Shown: positions 7,581 through 15,216, numbered from the stretch's first letter. The stretch: 37,091 nucleotides of DNA from Prevotella sp. (GCA_017474925.1 JAFVGN010000057.1:1-37091); one strand, 5' to 3'. A program made the numbers and translations. Notes: a model not told the origin generated them from the letters alone.

Positions 7581-7837
7581 ACGAAAACAGTGTGGCGTAT
7601 GTCAATGGAGTTTCTGAAGAGATATTCAAAATAGGTATGTGCTTGCCGGCAGGGCCGTATGTTAGTGATGAGGATGTGAAGTATATTGTGGAGTGCATCA
7701 AGAATGCTATGGAATAACCTTGACCTACTGTCGACCTCTCTCACGACTCGACAAAGTTAAAGCGAGTTTTGCTTTGTGCTCACTGCTCCATCGGTTGACT
7801 GATGTGTTCTTTTCGAAAAGAACCAAAAGGAATTGTC

Positions 7838-7917
7838 TTTTTCGAAATCCCCCGTCCCCTTCACCCTTAAAGGGTTCTTTTCGAACATCCCCAGTCCCCT
7901 TCACCCTTAAAGGGTTC
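7838..7917 (+). repeat. Two tandem 40-bp repeats with a palindromic CCCTTAAAGGG core
   Basis: Units of 40 bp at about 7838-7877 and 7878-7917 share TCCCCTTCACCCTTAAAGGG and TTCTTTTC. A third, diverged unit follows, with the hairpin CTCCTTA-tcc-TAAGGAG near 7937-7953. No protein gene is credible anywhere between 7718 and 8472. Confidence 0.8.
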
Positions 7918-7972
7918 TTTTCACAACCACCCGCCCCTCCTTATCCTAAGGAGGGCCCACCTCCTCTCCAAA

Positions 7973-8035
7973 CCTCTGCCCCCGTCAAGGGGGAGAGGCT
8001 AAAACAAAAGGTTGCAGAGACCGACAACCTTTTGT
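7973..8035 (+). repeat. Two strong adjacent hairpins
   Basis: CCTCT-g-CCCCC / GGGGG-AGAGG folds over 7973-7998. ACAAAAGGTTG at 8004-8014 pairs perfectly over 11 bp with CAACCTTTTGT at 8025-8035. The second could act as a terminator in either direction for the aminotransferase side or for readthrough into the tandem array. Confidence 0.65.
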
Positions 8036-8042
8036 GGGTTTT

Positions 8043-8313
8043 GGTATCGCGGGACGACGCGATGGGCTTTTTTAAGGCTACGCGGTGGCAGAGCGATAAC
8101 CTTTAACAAATGGTATCGCGGGACGACGCGATGGGCTTTTTTAAGGCTACGCGGTGGCAGAGCGATAACCTTTAACAAATGGTATCGCGGGACGACGCGA
8201 TGAAGTTTTTGATGGCTGCGCGGTGGCAGAGCGATAACCTTTCTTAAATGGTATCGCGGGACGACGCGATGAAGTTTTTGATGGCTGCGCGGTGGCAGCA
8301 GAGCGATGACGTT
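8043..8313 (+). repeat. Tandem array of four 69-bp palindromic repeats
   Basis: Units start at 8043, 8112, 8181 and 8250, an exact 69-bp period. Each contains ATCGCGGGACGACGCGAT (6-bp stem, 6-nt loop), a variable middle of about 15 bp, and GCGGTGGCAGAGCGATAACC. The unit's first GGTATCGC can also pair with its last GCGATAACC. Units 1 and 2 share one middle (GGCTTTTTTAAGGCT) and units 3 and 4 another (AAGTTTTTGATGGCT). Unit 4 has an extra GCA and a diverged end. Because 69 is 23 codons, reading frames cross the array on both strands, but they show no sign of being genes. A lone relative lies at 5191-5267. No RAYT transposase is in the window. Confidence 0.9.
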
Positions 8314-8318
8314 TTTAT

Positions 8319-8354
8319 GAGAGCCGGGAATGCACATCCGCATTCCCGGCTCTC
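8319..8354 (+). repeat. Perfect 15-bp inverted repeat (hairpin)
   Basis: GAGAGCCGGGAATGC at 8319-8333 and its exact complement at 8340-8354 flank a 6-nt loop. No U-tract follows on either strand, so a simple intrinsic terminator is unlikely. It separates the repeat array from the queC promoter region. Confidence 0.85.
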
Positions 8355-8362
8355 TGTGTATA

Positions 8363-8468
8363 ATTCGGAAAAGCTCGCTTATTCGTACCTTTTTGCGTTG
8401 CAAGAAGGTACTCTCGCTCGGAAAAGCTCAAATAGATTTGGCTTTTCGCTCGCTTATTCGTACCTTTG
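8363..8468 (+). promoter_or_regulatory. Duplicated palindromic promoter element upstream of queC, -7 box at 8461-8468
   Basis: A short copy (CGGAAAAGCTCGCTTATTCG at 8366, then TACCTTTTTG) is followed by a full copy. The full copy has CTCGGAAAAGCTCAAAT at 8417, the inverted arm ATTTGGCTTTTC, then GCTCGCTTATTCG and TACCTTTG at 8461-8468. The palindrome (12 bp plus one bulge) occupies the -33 region. The queC ATG is 4 bp past the box, so the transcript is probably leaderless. Confidence 0.7.
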
Positions 8469-8472
8469 CAGA

Positions 8473-9126
8473 ATGAAAGATTCAGTTTTAATTCTCAGTG
8501 GCGGTGTTGACTCGACCACATTGTTATATGAAGAACGTGAGCGTATTGCGCTTGCTATATCGTTTGACTATGGTTCAAAGCATAATGAGCAGGAGATTCC
8601 TTTTGCCAAATGGCATTGCGAAAAGTTAGGTATTCGTCATATTACCATCCCCCTGGACTTTATGACCCGTTATTTCCATAGTTCCCTCTTGTTGGGTGGG
8701 GAAGAGATTCCAGAGGGGCATTATGCAGATGAAAACATGAAGTCGACGGTGGTCCCTTTCCGGAATGGCATTATGCTGTCTATTGCCGTCGGTATTGCCG
8801 AGTCGAATGAACTGAAATATGTGATGATGGCCAATCATGGAGGCGACCATACCATTTATCCTGATTGTACTCCACAGTTTGTCGATGCTTTCGACCAGGC
8901 TGCCTCGGCAGGCACTTATGTCCATGTCCGTCTGCGCTCACCATACACGAATATCACCAAGGCGGATATAGCCCGTCGTGGAAAACTTTTGGGTATCGAC
9001 TATTCCAAGACGTGGTCGTGTTACAAGGGGGGCAAGAAACACTGTGGCAAATGTGGCACTTGCGTCGAGCGTCGCGAAGCTTTTGCCGAGGCAGGCATTG
9101 ACGACCGTACGGAATATGAAGATTAG
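8473..9126 (+). CDS. queC: 7-cyano-7-deazaguanine synthase QueC
   Basis: QueC converts 7-carboxy-7-deazaguanine to preQ0 using ATP and ammonia, in the cytoplasmic pathway to queuosine. The 217-residue protein begins MKDSVLILSGGVDSTT, which is the PP-loop ATP pyrophosphatase motif SGGVDST. It ends with the zinc-binding cluster SCYKGGKKHCGKCGTC plus ERREAF, both diagnostic of QueC. The start at 8473 is chosen because the family begins here and the -7 box ends at 8468. The longer open frame to 8248 only translates repeats. Other queuosine genes are not in the window. The gene ends in a 3-bp overlap with the convergent radA stop (TTAG). Confidence 0.95.
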   Translation: MKDSVLILSGGVDSTTLLYEERERIALAISFDYGSKHNEQEIPFAKWHCEKLGIRHITIPLDFMTRYFHSSLLLGGEEIPEGHYADENMKSTVVPFRNGIMLSIAVGIAESNELKYVMMANHGGDHTIYPDCTPQFVDAFDQAASAGTYVHVRLRSPYTNITKADIARRGKLLGIDYSKTWSCYKGGKKHCGKCGTCVERREAFAEAGIDDRTEYED

Positions 9127-10577
9127 CCGAACAGGGCGCGAAGGGCTTCTTCTACCTTGCGGACGGGAACAAGTTCAATCTTGAACTTCTTCTGGTTAAG
9201 GCCTGAGAGATTGTATTTGGGTATGATGATGTGTTGGAATCCCAGTTTCTCAGCTTCGCTAATACGCTGCTCGATACGGGCGACGGGACGTACCTCGCCA
9301 CTCAAGCCCACCTCGCCTGCCATGCACCAGCCTTCCTCGATAGGCGTGTCGACATTCGAGGAGAGAACGGCAGCAATGACTGACATATCCATAGCCATAT
9401 CTGTGACTCGTAAACCGCCAGCAATATTCAAGAAGACATCTTTCTGCATGAGTTTGAAGCCTACGCGCTTCTCGAGAACAGCCAACAGCATGTTCAGACG
9501 ACGCTGGTCGAACCCTGTGGCAGAACGCTGGGGCGTCCCATAGGCGGCCGACGACACCAAAGCCTGTGTCTCGACAAGGAAGGGACGAACACCCTCAATG
9601 GCCGAAGAAATAGCAACGCCAGACAGTCCGTCATGGTTGTCGGTGAGCAGCAGCTCGGAGGGATTGGACACTTGTCGGAGTCCTGTCTGCTGCATTTCGT
9701 AGATGCCTAATTCCGAAGTGCTGCCAAAACGGTTCTTGATGCTGCGCAGGATGCGGTACATATAATGCTGATCGCCCTCGAACTGAATAACAGTATCGAC
9801 GATATGCTCAAGGATTTTCGGACCTGCCAGTGTGCCTTCCTTGGTGATATGACCGATGAGGATGACGGGGACACCACTGGTCTTGGCAAAACGTAGCAAG
9901 GACGAGGCACACTCACGAACCTGTGCTATAGAGCCAGCACTGCTCTCAACGTCTTCCGTCGATATGGTCTGGATGGAGTCGATGACCACCAGCTCGGGCT
10001 GTACCTCTTTGATGTGGTCGAAGATGGCTTCAAGGGAGTTTTCGCAGAGCAGAAGGAAGTTGTTGTCGATGCTTATGCCGTTAGCGGTATGGCCATTGGC
10101 AGACAGGGAGCCTTGCATGATTCGTTCGGCACGCATCTTCAGTTGGTGGGCACTCTCTTCACCGCTGACGTATAGCACACGCAAGGCCCTTGCTTGCTGA
10201 TTCACGCTTCCTGTTCCGGAAATGGTCAGCATGGTCTGCAACGACAGTGTCGACTTTCCGATACCAGGCTCACCTCCTAAAAGAACGATGCTTCCTGGCA
10301 CCAGTCCGCCACCCAGGACACGATTGAGTTCTTCGTCGTGCATGTCGATGCGTGGGTCATCGTGTGCCGAGATGTCGCTTAGCTTCAACACTTTGTTCTG
10401 CCGCAGCTGATGTCCGGCAGATGCCGCAGCCGTGGTTGCCGCCACTTTTTTCCGGGTGTCGGCTATCTTGATCTCCTTGAATGTGTTCCATTGTCCGCAA
10501 GCGGGGCATTTGCCAATCCACTTGGCCGACTCTTGTCCGCAATTGTCGCAGACGTACATTGTCTTGTCTTTTGCCAT
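9123..10577 (-). CDS. radA: DNA repair protein RadA/Sms
   Basis: RadA is a hexameric DNA helicase-like ATPase that promotes branch migration in recombination. The 484-residue protein has all family parts in order. These are an N-terminal C4 zinc finger (YVCDNCGQESAKWIGKCPAC), Walker A GGEPGIGKST at about residue 103, Walker B VVIDSIQT near 200, the RadA signature KNRFG near 265, and a C-terminal Lon-protease-like domain (LAVLEKRVGFKL, then GGLRVTD). It is about 25 residues longer than the usual 455-460. The extra residues are two small loops (GTGSVNQQA and LSANGHTANG). The start at 10577 is set by the zinc finger beginning at residue 7. A near-consensus promoter lies just upstream. Confidence 0.95.
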   Translation of the reverse strand: MAKDKTMYVCDNCGQESAKWIGKCPACGQWNTFKEIKIADTRKKVAATTAAASAGHQLRQNKVLKLSDISAHDDPRIDMHDEELNRVLGGGLVPGSIVLLGGEPGIGKSTLSLQTMLTISGTGSVNQQARALRVLYVSGEESAHQLKMRAERIMQGSLSANGHTANGISIDNNFLLLCENSLEAIFDHIKEVQPELVVIDSIQTISTEDVESSAGSIAQVRECASSLLRFAKTSGVPVILIGHITKEGTLAGPKILEHIVDTVIQFEGDQHYMYRILRSIKNRFGSTSELGIYEMQQTGLRQVSNPSELLLTDNHDGLSGVAISSAIEGVRPFLVETQALVSSAAYGTPQRSATGFDQRRLNMLLAVLEKRVGFKLMQKDVFLNIAGGLRVTDMAMDMSVIAAVLSSNVDTPIEEGWCMAGEVGLSGEVRPVARIEQRISEAEKLGFQHIIIPKYNLSGLNQKKFKIELVPVRKVEEALRALFG

Positions 10578-10585
10578 ATCAGCTG

Positions 10586-10593
10586 CGAAGGTA
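10586..10593 (-). promoter_or_regulatory. Near-consensus -7 box TACCTTCG for radA
   Basis: On the minus strand the sequence reads TTCTTCGTACCTTCGCAGC. It differs from TAnnTTTG at one base and lies 9 bp before the radA start codon, matching the spacing at other genes here. Confidence 0.5.
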
Positions 10594-10656
10594 CGAAGAA
10601 ATGAACAAATAACAAAATAAAAGATTCGATTATTTGCGCATTCGGATTCTTTTGCT

Positions 10657-10664
10657 TACCTTTG
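10657..10664 (+). promoter_or_regulatory. -7 promoter box TACCTTTG for the lipoprotein-TPR pair
   Basis: The sequence TTGCTTACCTTTGCAACC is a consensus -7 box. The first candidate ATG (10688) follows 23 bp later, after an AGGAAAG stretch that could act as a weak ribosome site. Confidence 0.7.
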
Positions 10665-10687
10665 CAACCTTATAAATAGGAAAGACT

Positions 10688-11722
10688 ATGATAGGAGCGA
10701 AGCATAAGATGACTGTTATGAAGCAATTGATGACCACAATAGTCTGCCTTTTGCTTTTAGCGGCATGCGGCCAGTCGTACGAGGAGACAAAGCGCATTAC
10801 GCAAAAGCAGCGCAGAGAGGCGGCACGGAAAGACTCCGCAGCACTGAAGGTGGCTGTGATGCCTACACTGGACTGCCTGCCCATGTATGTTGCTGAGCAT
10901 TATCAGCTGTTTGACACACTACGGGGTGGGGTGCGCCTGAAATTCTTCATGGCCCAGATGGATTGTGATACTGCCTTGGAACGCGGCAGGGTAGAGGGGG
11001 CGATCTCAGACCTTGTACGTGCAAAGCGGATGGAACAGCATGGACTGAAGTTGCGCTACGTGGCTGCAACGAACGCTCACTGGCAACTGATAGCTAACCG
11101 CAATGCACGTGTGAAGCAGTTGAAGCAGTTGGACGACAAAATGGTGGCCATGACGCGTTTCTCGGCTACCGACTTGCTGACTGATCGTGTGATTGATTCG
11201 GTGAAACTGGATAAGGACCGTGTGTTCAAGGTGCAGATAAACGATGTCAGTGTGCGCTTGCTGATGTTACAGAACAACGAGATGGATGCGCTGTGGCTGA
11301 CAGAGCCTCAGTCTACTTGTGCCCGACTGATGAAGCACAATGTGGTTTACGATACGAAGAAAGAAGACTTGCGACTGGGAACCTTGGTGTTCCGTGAAAA
11401 GGAGATGCAGCGTCAGGCGCGTAGTCTGCAACTGAAATTGTTTGTCGATGCCTATAATAAGGCGTGTGACTCCATCAATAAATATGGCATACACCATTAT
11501 AGCCGTCTCATAGCAAGCCGTTGCCGTATCAAGGACAACATGGCCGATTCGTTGCCCAATCGTCTAAAATATGACCATGCTGTCGGTCCCAGGGAAATAG
11601 ACTTCACCTTGGCTGAGAAATGGCTGGGAAAGAACGAAAAGCCGAAAGAAAAGAAAGCCGCAGCAGCAAAGACAACTGGCAAGAAGGCAAAGAACAAAAA
11701 GGTGAAAGGTAAAAAGAAGTAG
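10688..11722 (+). CDS. Lipoprotein with a periplasmic solute-binding (NMT1/ABC-substrate-like) fold
   Basis: The protein has 344 residues from ATG 10688. ATGs at 10709 and 10718 are possible, the last giving a compact signal peptide MKQLMTTIVCLLLLAAC. The lipobox LLAAC places the lipidated Cys at residue 27. The body starts LKVAVMPTLDCLPMYVAEHY and includes MDALWLTEPQ, a pattern of type II solute-binding proteins such as the NMT1/SsuA group. There is no permease or ATPase gene nearby, so transport is not established and it may be a binding or sensing lipoprotein. The last 33 residues are unusual: more than half are lysine, with an AAAAK stretch, suggesting binding to an acidic polymer or membrane. 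It is followed after 5 bp by the TPR gene, so the two are probably cotranscribed. Confidence 0.7.
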   Translation: MIGAKHKMTVMKQLMTTIVCLLLLAACGQSYEETKRITQKQRREAARKDSAALKVAVMPTLDCLPMYVAEHYQLFDTLRGGVRLKFFMAQMDCDTALERGRVEGAISDLVRAKRMEQHGLKLRYVAATNAHWQLIANRNARVKQLKQLDDKMVAMTRFSATDLLTDRVIDSVKLDKDRVFKVQINDVSVRLLMLQNNEMDALWLTEPQSTCARLMKHNVVYDTKKEDLRLGTLVFREKEMQRQARSLQLKLFVDAYNKACDSINKYGIHHYSRLIASRCRIKDNMADSLPNRLKYDHAVGPREIDFTLAEKWLGKNEKPKEKKAAAAKTTGKKAKNKKVKGKKK

Positions 11723-11727
11723 CAGAA

Positions 11728-13866
11728 ATGGGTACATTGGATATATCATTGGAACGCATTTTTACCCAGCTGATTGAGGGTAATGCCGGACTGGCCATCG
11801 CTGAGACGGAAACCTATCTGGCGGCATGGCCCAATCCGCAGACGAAAGAAAAACTGGACACGCTCAAGTCGGAGTACCTGCTGATGACAGACTACTGGAA
11901 GCAGGGACTGAAGGATCCGCAGCTGGAGGAACAGTACCAGAGACTGTTGCAGCGTGTGTATGTGCTGTGCGCCAATATAGCGATTCACAAACACATAGCG
12001 ACATCGTCCTATTTGCTGGGCCTGAAAACACAGGCACGGATGTCAGGGCGTAACTGGTCGCTGGAGTCTATTCGTCAGGAAATGGAAGACTTTGTCAGCG
12101 AAGTGGCCATGCTGCAGCTTGAAGCTGAGAACCAACAGAAGGAGAAGAGCAGGGTGCTTTACAGGCAACATCAGGAACAGATGAATGGCCTTTTCAACTA
12201 TATACTAACCTCGCACGTATGGACTGACGGTGTGGGGCGTGATATGGAGGATATCCTGTTATCACCCACGGTGGACTCAAACGACCAGCAGTTGGTCGTG
12301 TCGGCCATAACGCTCTCGCTGATGAACCGTTTCGACATGGTGAAGTTCCGCCTCCTGGTGAATGTGTATCAGCTGTCGCAGGATGAGAAGGTCAAGCAAC
12401 GTGCCTTGGTGGGATGGGTCTTGGGTATTGACGATGATTTCCTGTCCGTCTACCCGGAACAGCGAAAACTGGTGGAACAGTTGCTGAAGTCGAAGAGTGC
12501 CTGCCGTGAGTTGACAGAACTGCAAATGCAGCTGGTATATACGCTGAATGCCGAGAAGGACCACCGTACTATCCAGCAGGAAATCATGCCCGACTTGTTG
12601 AAGAACAACTCCTTTAGGATTACCCGTAATGGCATAGAGGAAGTGGAGGAGAATACGCTGGAAGACATCCTCCATCCTGATGCTGCCGAGCAACGCATGG
12701 AAAAGTTGGAGAACTCGTTCCAGCGCATGATGGACATGCAGAAACAGGGTGCTGACATCTATTTCGGTGGTTTCTCGCAGATGAAGCGATACCCATTCTT
12801 CTACGACATCAGTAACTGGTTGGTGCCGTTCTTCCTGCAACATCCTGATATCGCTCAGTTTGTTGAAAAGCTGGAGTCGTCCAAAATGATAGAGAACGTC
12901 ATGCAGCGGGGCTCCTTCTGCAATAGCGACAAGTATTCGTTTGTCATCGCCTTCCAACAGGTGGTCAACCAGCTGCCTGCCAAGATGCGGGAAATGATGA
13001 ATAGTGGCGAGTTGCAACTGGGTGAGATGGAAGAGGAAGTGCAGCAAACACCGGCCTATCTCCGTCGCATATATCTAATGGACCTTTACCGTTTCTTCCG
13101 TTTGTTTCCTAACAGGACTGCTCTGTGTAATCCCTTTGACCTGTCGAAGAACGAGTTGGGCATGTGTATGTTCTTCTCTTCTGCGTTGTTTAGAGATACG
13201 CCTATAGAGGTTCATAAGCGTGAGGTAGTGGCTGTACTGATGAAGCAGAAACTGAAAAGCTCAGCCATGTTGCTGCTTGATACTTTTCCCAGGGAGATGC
13301 AGGATGTGCAGTATTTCCTGTGGCGTGGGCAGTTTGCCCAGGCGTTGGAACTGGAACCTGACAATGAAAGGGCATTGGCAGGACATGCCCGTGAGATGTT
13401 CAGGTCGAACAGGATGGAGGAAGCGCTGCTTGACTACGACCGTCTGCTTCTGATTCATCCTGACAAGACCGGCTACTTGCTGAACAAGGCAGCATGTCTG
13501 TTGCAGATGAAAGAGTATGAGGAAGCCCAGCGGCTGCTATTCCAGCAGAATTATGAACATCCGGATGACGACCGTGTCAGCAGGGTGCTTGCATGGGCAC
13601 TGACCTGTGGGGGCAAGCTGGAACAGGCAGACAGGATGTATGCTGAACTGACTTCGCGTGAGCAGCCACAAGCCGACGATTTCCTGAACCAGGGCTATTG
13701 CCTATGGTTAGAAGGGCGTATCAGCGAAGCAGCCCAGAGCTTCAGGAACTATGTGAAATGGTCAGGCAGCAACACGGACTTGGAGTTTGACGAAATATCC
13801 TTGCTGAATGAGCATGGCATCACCCATACTGACATGATGATGATGCGTGCCCTTGTGCTGCAATAA
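11728..13866 (+). CDS. Large tetratricopeptide-repeat protein of unknown function
   Basis: This 712-residue, largely helical protein has no signal peptide or membrane segment, so it is probably cytoplasmic. Degenerate helical repeats fill the N-terminal part. Recognisable TPR units lie near residues 535-690 (for example ALELEPDNERALAGHAREMF, YLLNKAACLLQMKEYEEAQ and DDFLNQGYCLWLEGRISEA). The middle part (residues 300-470) contains a conserved-looking block around YFGGFSQMKRYPFFYDISNW that I cannot assign to a named family. It resembles conserved hypothetical TPR proteins of Bacteroidales. It is coupled to the upstream lipoprotein gene with 5 bp between them. A scaffold role is the most that can be inferred. 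Confidence 0.75.
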   Translation: MGTLDISLERIFTQLIEGNAGLAIAETETYLAAWPNPQTKEKLDTLKSEYLLMTDYWKQGLKDPQLEEQYQRLLQRVYVLCANIAIHKHIATSSYLLGLKTQARMSGRNWSLESIRQEMEDFVSEVAMLQLEAENQQKEKSRVLYRQHQEQMNGLFNYILTSHVWTDGVGRDMEDILLSPTVDSNDQQLVVSAITLSLMNRFDMVKFRLLVNVYQLSQDEKVKQRALVGWVLGIDDDFLSVYPEQRKLVEQLLKSKSACRELTELQMQLVYTLNAEKDHRTIQQEIMPDLLKNNSFRITRNGIEEVEENTLEDILHPDAAEQRMEKLENSFQRMMDMQKQGADIYFGGFSQMKRYPFFYDISNWLVPFFLQHPDIAQFVEKLESSKMIENVMQRGSFCNSDKYSFVIAFQQVVNQLPAKMREMMNSGELQLGEMEEEVQQTPAYLRRIYLMDLYRFFRLFPNRTALCNPFDLSKNELGMCMFFSSALFRDTPIEVHKREVVAVLMKQKLKSSAMLLLDTFPREMQDVQYFLWRGQFAQALELEPDNERALAGHAREMFRSNRMEEALLDYDRLLLIHPDKTGYLLNKAACLLQMKEYEEAQRLLFQQNYEHPDDDRVSRVLAWALTCGGKLEQADRMYAELTSREQPQADDFLNQGYCLWLEGRISEAAQSFRNYVKWSGSNTDLEFDEISLLNEHGITHTDMMMMRALVLQ

Positions 13867-13887
13867 AGGGTCATGCTATATCCAGAC

Positions 13888-15183
13888 TTAGAGGAAAGGT
13901 TGCAGCAAGTGGGCAAACCAACCACGGAATTTCTGCCATCCAGTCCGGAACTCATCCCATGACTCGTCAGTCAGTTCAAAGCTTTTCTGCTTGTCACGGT
14001 AGAACATGTCGTCCAGTTCGCGAGTCGTGGCAGGGTCGATGACAACGGCATTCTCCTCAAAATCACATTTCAAGCTACGGGCATCAAGATTGGTGCTGCC
14101 AACAGTACAGAACAGACCGTCAACCATCATAATCTTTGAATGGTGGAAGCCTGGTTTGTAGAGCCAGACCTTGGCACCGCGCTTCATCAGCTTGCGGGCC
14201 TGATAGAGTGCGCAGTCGGGGGTCAGGGGGATGTCGCTCTTCGATGAAAGCATAATCTCCACTTTTACTCCACGACGGATGGCTTTTGTCAAGGCACGTG
14301 TGACAGAGGGTATCAGCGTGAAGTAAGGGTTGATGATGTGTATGGAATCCTTAGCCTGGTTGATGGCGTTGATGTAGAATGTGCGCATGATTTTGGGCGT
14401 CACATGGGGTTCCCGGTTGATGATGCCTATCATTTTACTGCCTGCAGTATAGGTCGTGTCAGGTTTCAGGTCTTTGAAAACAGTCGGTGTTCCGCCACGA
14501 TAGTATTTCGCACCATGGACGTTCTGCCTTGTTGTGCGATTCCAGATGCGCAGGAATATAGCTTGCAGTTCATTGACAGCATCCCCCTCAATGCGACAAT
14601 GCATGTCGCGCCATTCGCCTACCACCTCGGTACCTCTTATATAATAGTCGGCAACGTTCATGCCTCCGGTGTAGGCTATCTTCCCGTCGATGACGACAAT
14701 CTTGCGGTGGTCACGGCCAAAGATGTGGTTGACCCAGGGAAAGCGTATCGGAGAGTATTCTACAATCTCTATGCTGTCGGCACGCAGGGCTTTCAGGTGA
14801 TATTTCTTGAGGGGCTGGTTGTTGGAGTCGTTGCCAAAGCCGTCGAACATGGCACGTACTTCTACCCCTTCGCGACGTTTTTCACGAAGGATATCAAACA
14901 ACAGCGACGCAATAGAGTCGTTGCGGAAGTTGAAATATTCAAGATGGACGCTACTCTTGGCCTGTCGGATGGCAAGGAACATGTCATCGAACTTCTGCTG
15001 TCCTGACATCAGCAGTGCGACACTGTTGTCGTAAGAGAAGCGGATGCCGCTTTCGCGCAAGGTCTGTACAATGAGTGAGTCGCTTCTCTGTGCGAACGCC
15101 TGAAACGGTAAAAGGGTAAAAAGGTAAAAAACGATTAAACTAATCCGCTGATTGGTTCTCCCAAATAAAATCTTCTGTCTCAT
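13888..15183 (-). CDS. Phospholipase D / cardiolipin synthase-like protein
   Basis: The 431-residue protein contains two complete HKD motifs. They are DHRKIVVIDGKIAYTGGMN at about residues 158-177 and HHSKIMMVDGLFCTVGSTN at about 345-364. This matches bacterial cardiolipin synthases of the ClsA/ClsB type, which join two phosphatidylglycerol molecules. It lacks the usual two N-terminal membrane helices. Instead it starts with one hydrophobic segment ending in QAFAQ, which looks like a cleavable signal peptide, so the enzyme may act in the periplasm. Other PLD-family activities, such as a phospholipase or nuclease, remain possible. It lies 52 bp downstream of the giant regulator gene, in the same direction as kdsA and kdsD, possibly as the last gene of that unit. 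A 21-bp inverted repeat encloses its start codon. Confidence 0.85.
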   Translation of the reverse strand: MRQKILFGRTNQRISLIVFYLFTLLPFQAFAQRSDSLIVQTLRESGIRFSYDNSVALLMSGQQKFDDMFLAIRQAKSSVHLEYFNFRNDSIASLLFDILREKRREGVEVRAMFDGFGNDSNNQPLKKYHLKALRADSIEIVEYSPIRFPWVNHIFGRDHRKIVVIDGKIAYTGGMNVADYYIRGTEVVGEWRDMHCRIEGDAVNELQAIFLRIWNRTTRQNVHGAKYYRGGTPTVFKDLKPDTTYTAGSKMIGIINREPHVTPKIMRTFYINAINQAKDSIHIINPYFTLIPSVTRALTKAIRRGVKVEIMLSSKSDIPLTPDCALYQARKLMKRGAKVWLYKPGFHHSKIMMVDGLFCTVGSTNLDARSLKCDFEENAVVIDPATTRELDDMFYRDKQKSFELTDESWDEFRTGWQKFRGWFAHLLQPFL

Positions 15184-15216
15184 CTTCTTGCTTCGTTACC
15201 TTTTTATCCTTTTACC
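15107..15216. repeat. 21-bp inverted repeat flanking the start of the PLD gene
   Basis: Bases 15107-15127 (GGTAAAAGGGTAAAAAGGTAA) and 15196-15216 are inverted copies with 20 of 21 positions matching. They enclose 68 bp that include the PLD start codon and first codons. Each arm is itself built of GGTAAAA-like units. No invertase gene is in the window. Confidence 0.75.

Larger units (their letters stand above)
6235..7717 (+). pseudogene. DegT/DnrJ/EryC1-type sugar aminotransferase, frameshifted and carrying repeat insertions
   Basis: The start is ATG 6235 (MAERKRIYLCLAHMS). The first frame carries family motifs VVPLGPNVNAFEKELE, ALSSGTSAVHLAL, GDEVCVQSFTFCASSHP, VVLYGMPYKID, IEDAAEGFGS and LSFNGNKMITM, in which the PLP lysine is the K of GNK. 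At a G6 run (6883-6888) the frame slips. With five G it would read GGGALITENEDEW and continue to 7717 through NYRMSN, YDSNYWLCTIT and GMCLPAGPYVS. These PLP enzymes aminate nucleotide-linked keto-sugars for surface polysaccharide or LPS. The repaired product would be about 490 residues, against a usual 370-400. The excess is three low-complexity repeat insertions near 6390, 7140-7276 and 7531-7580, each leaving the frame open. No obvious promoter precedes the gene. Confidence 0.8.

Noticed and set aside
7693-8106. 137-codon frame after the aminotransferase
   Set aside because: It translates tandem CCCTTAAAGGG repeats and hairpins with a Pro-rich, low-complexity product, and matches nothing recognisable.
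8043-8313. CRISPR array
   Set aside because: The 69-bp units are continuous repeats with near-identical middles, not short repeats with unique spacers, and no cas genes are present.
7999-8403. Long open frames on both strands across the 69-bp repeats
   Set aside because: They exist because the repeat period is a multiple of three. They translate as repeated WYRGTTRWAF-like blocks with no start context or family.
8248-8472. N-terminal extension of QueC to 8248
   Set aside because: The extra 75 residues translate repeat and promoter sequence. QueC homologues begin at MKDSVLILSGGVDS, and the -7 box lies just before it.
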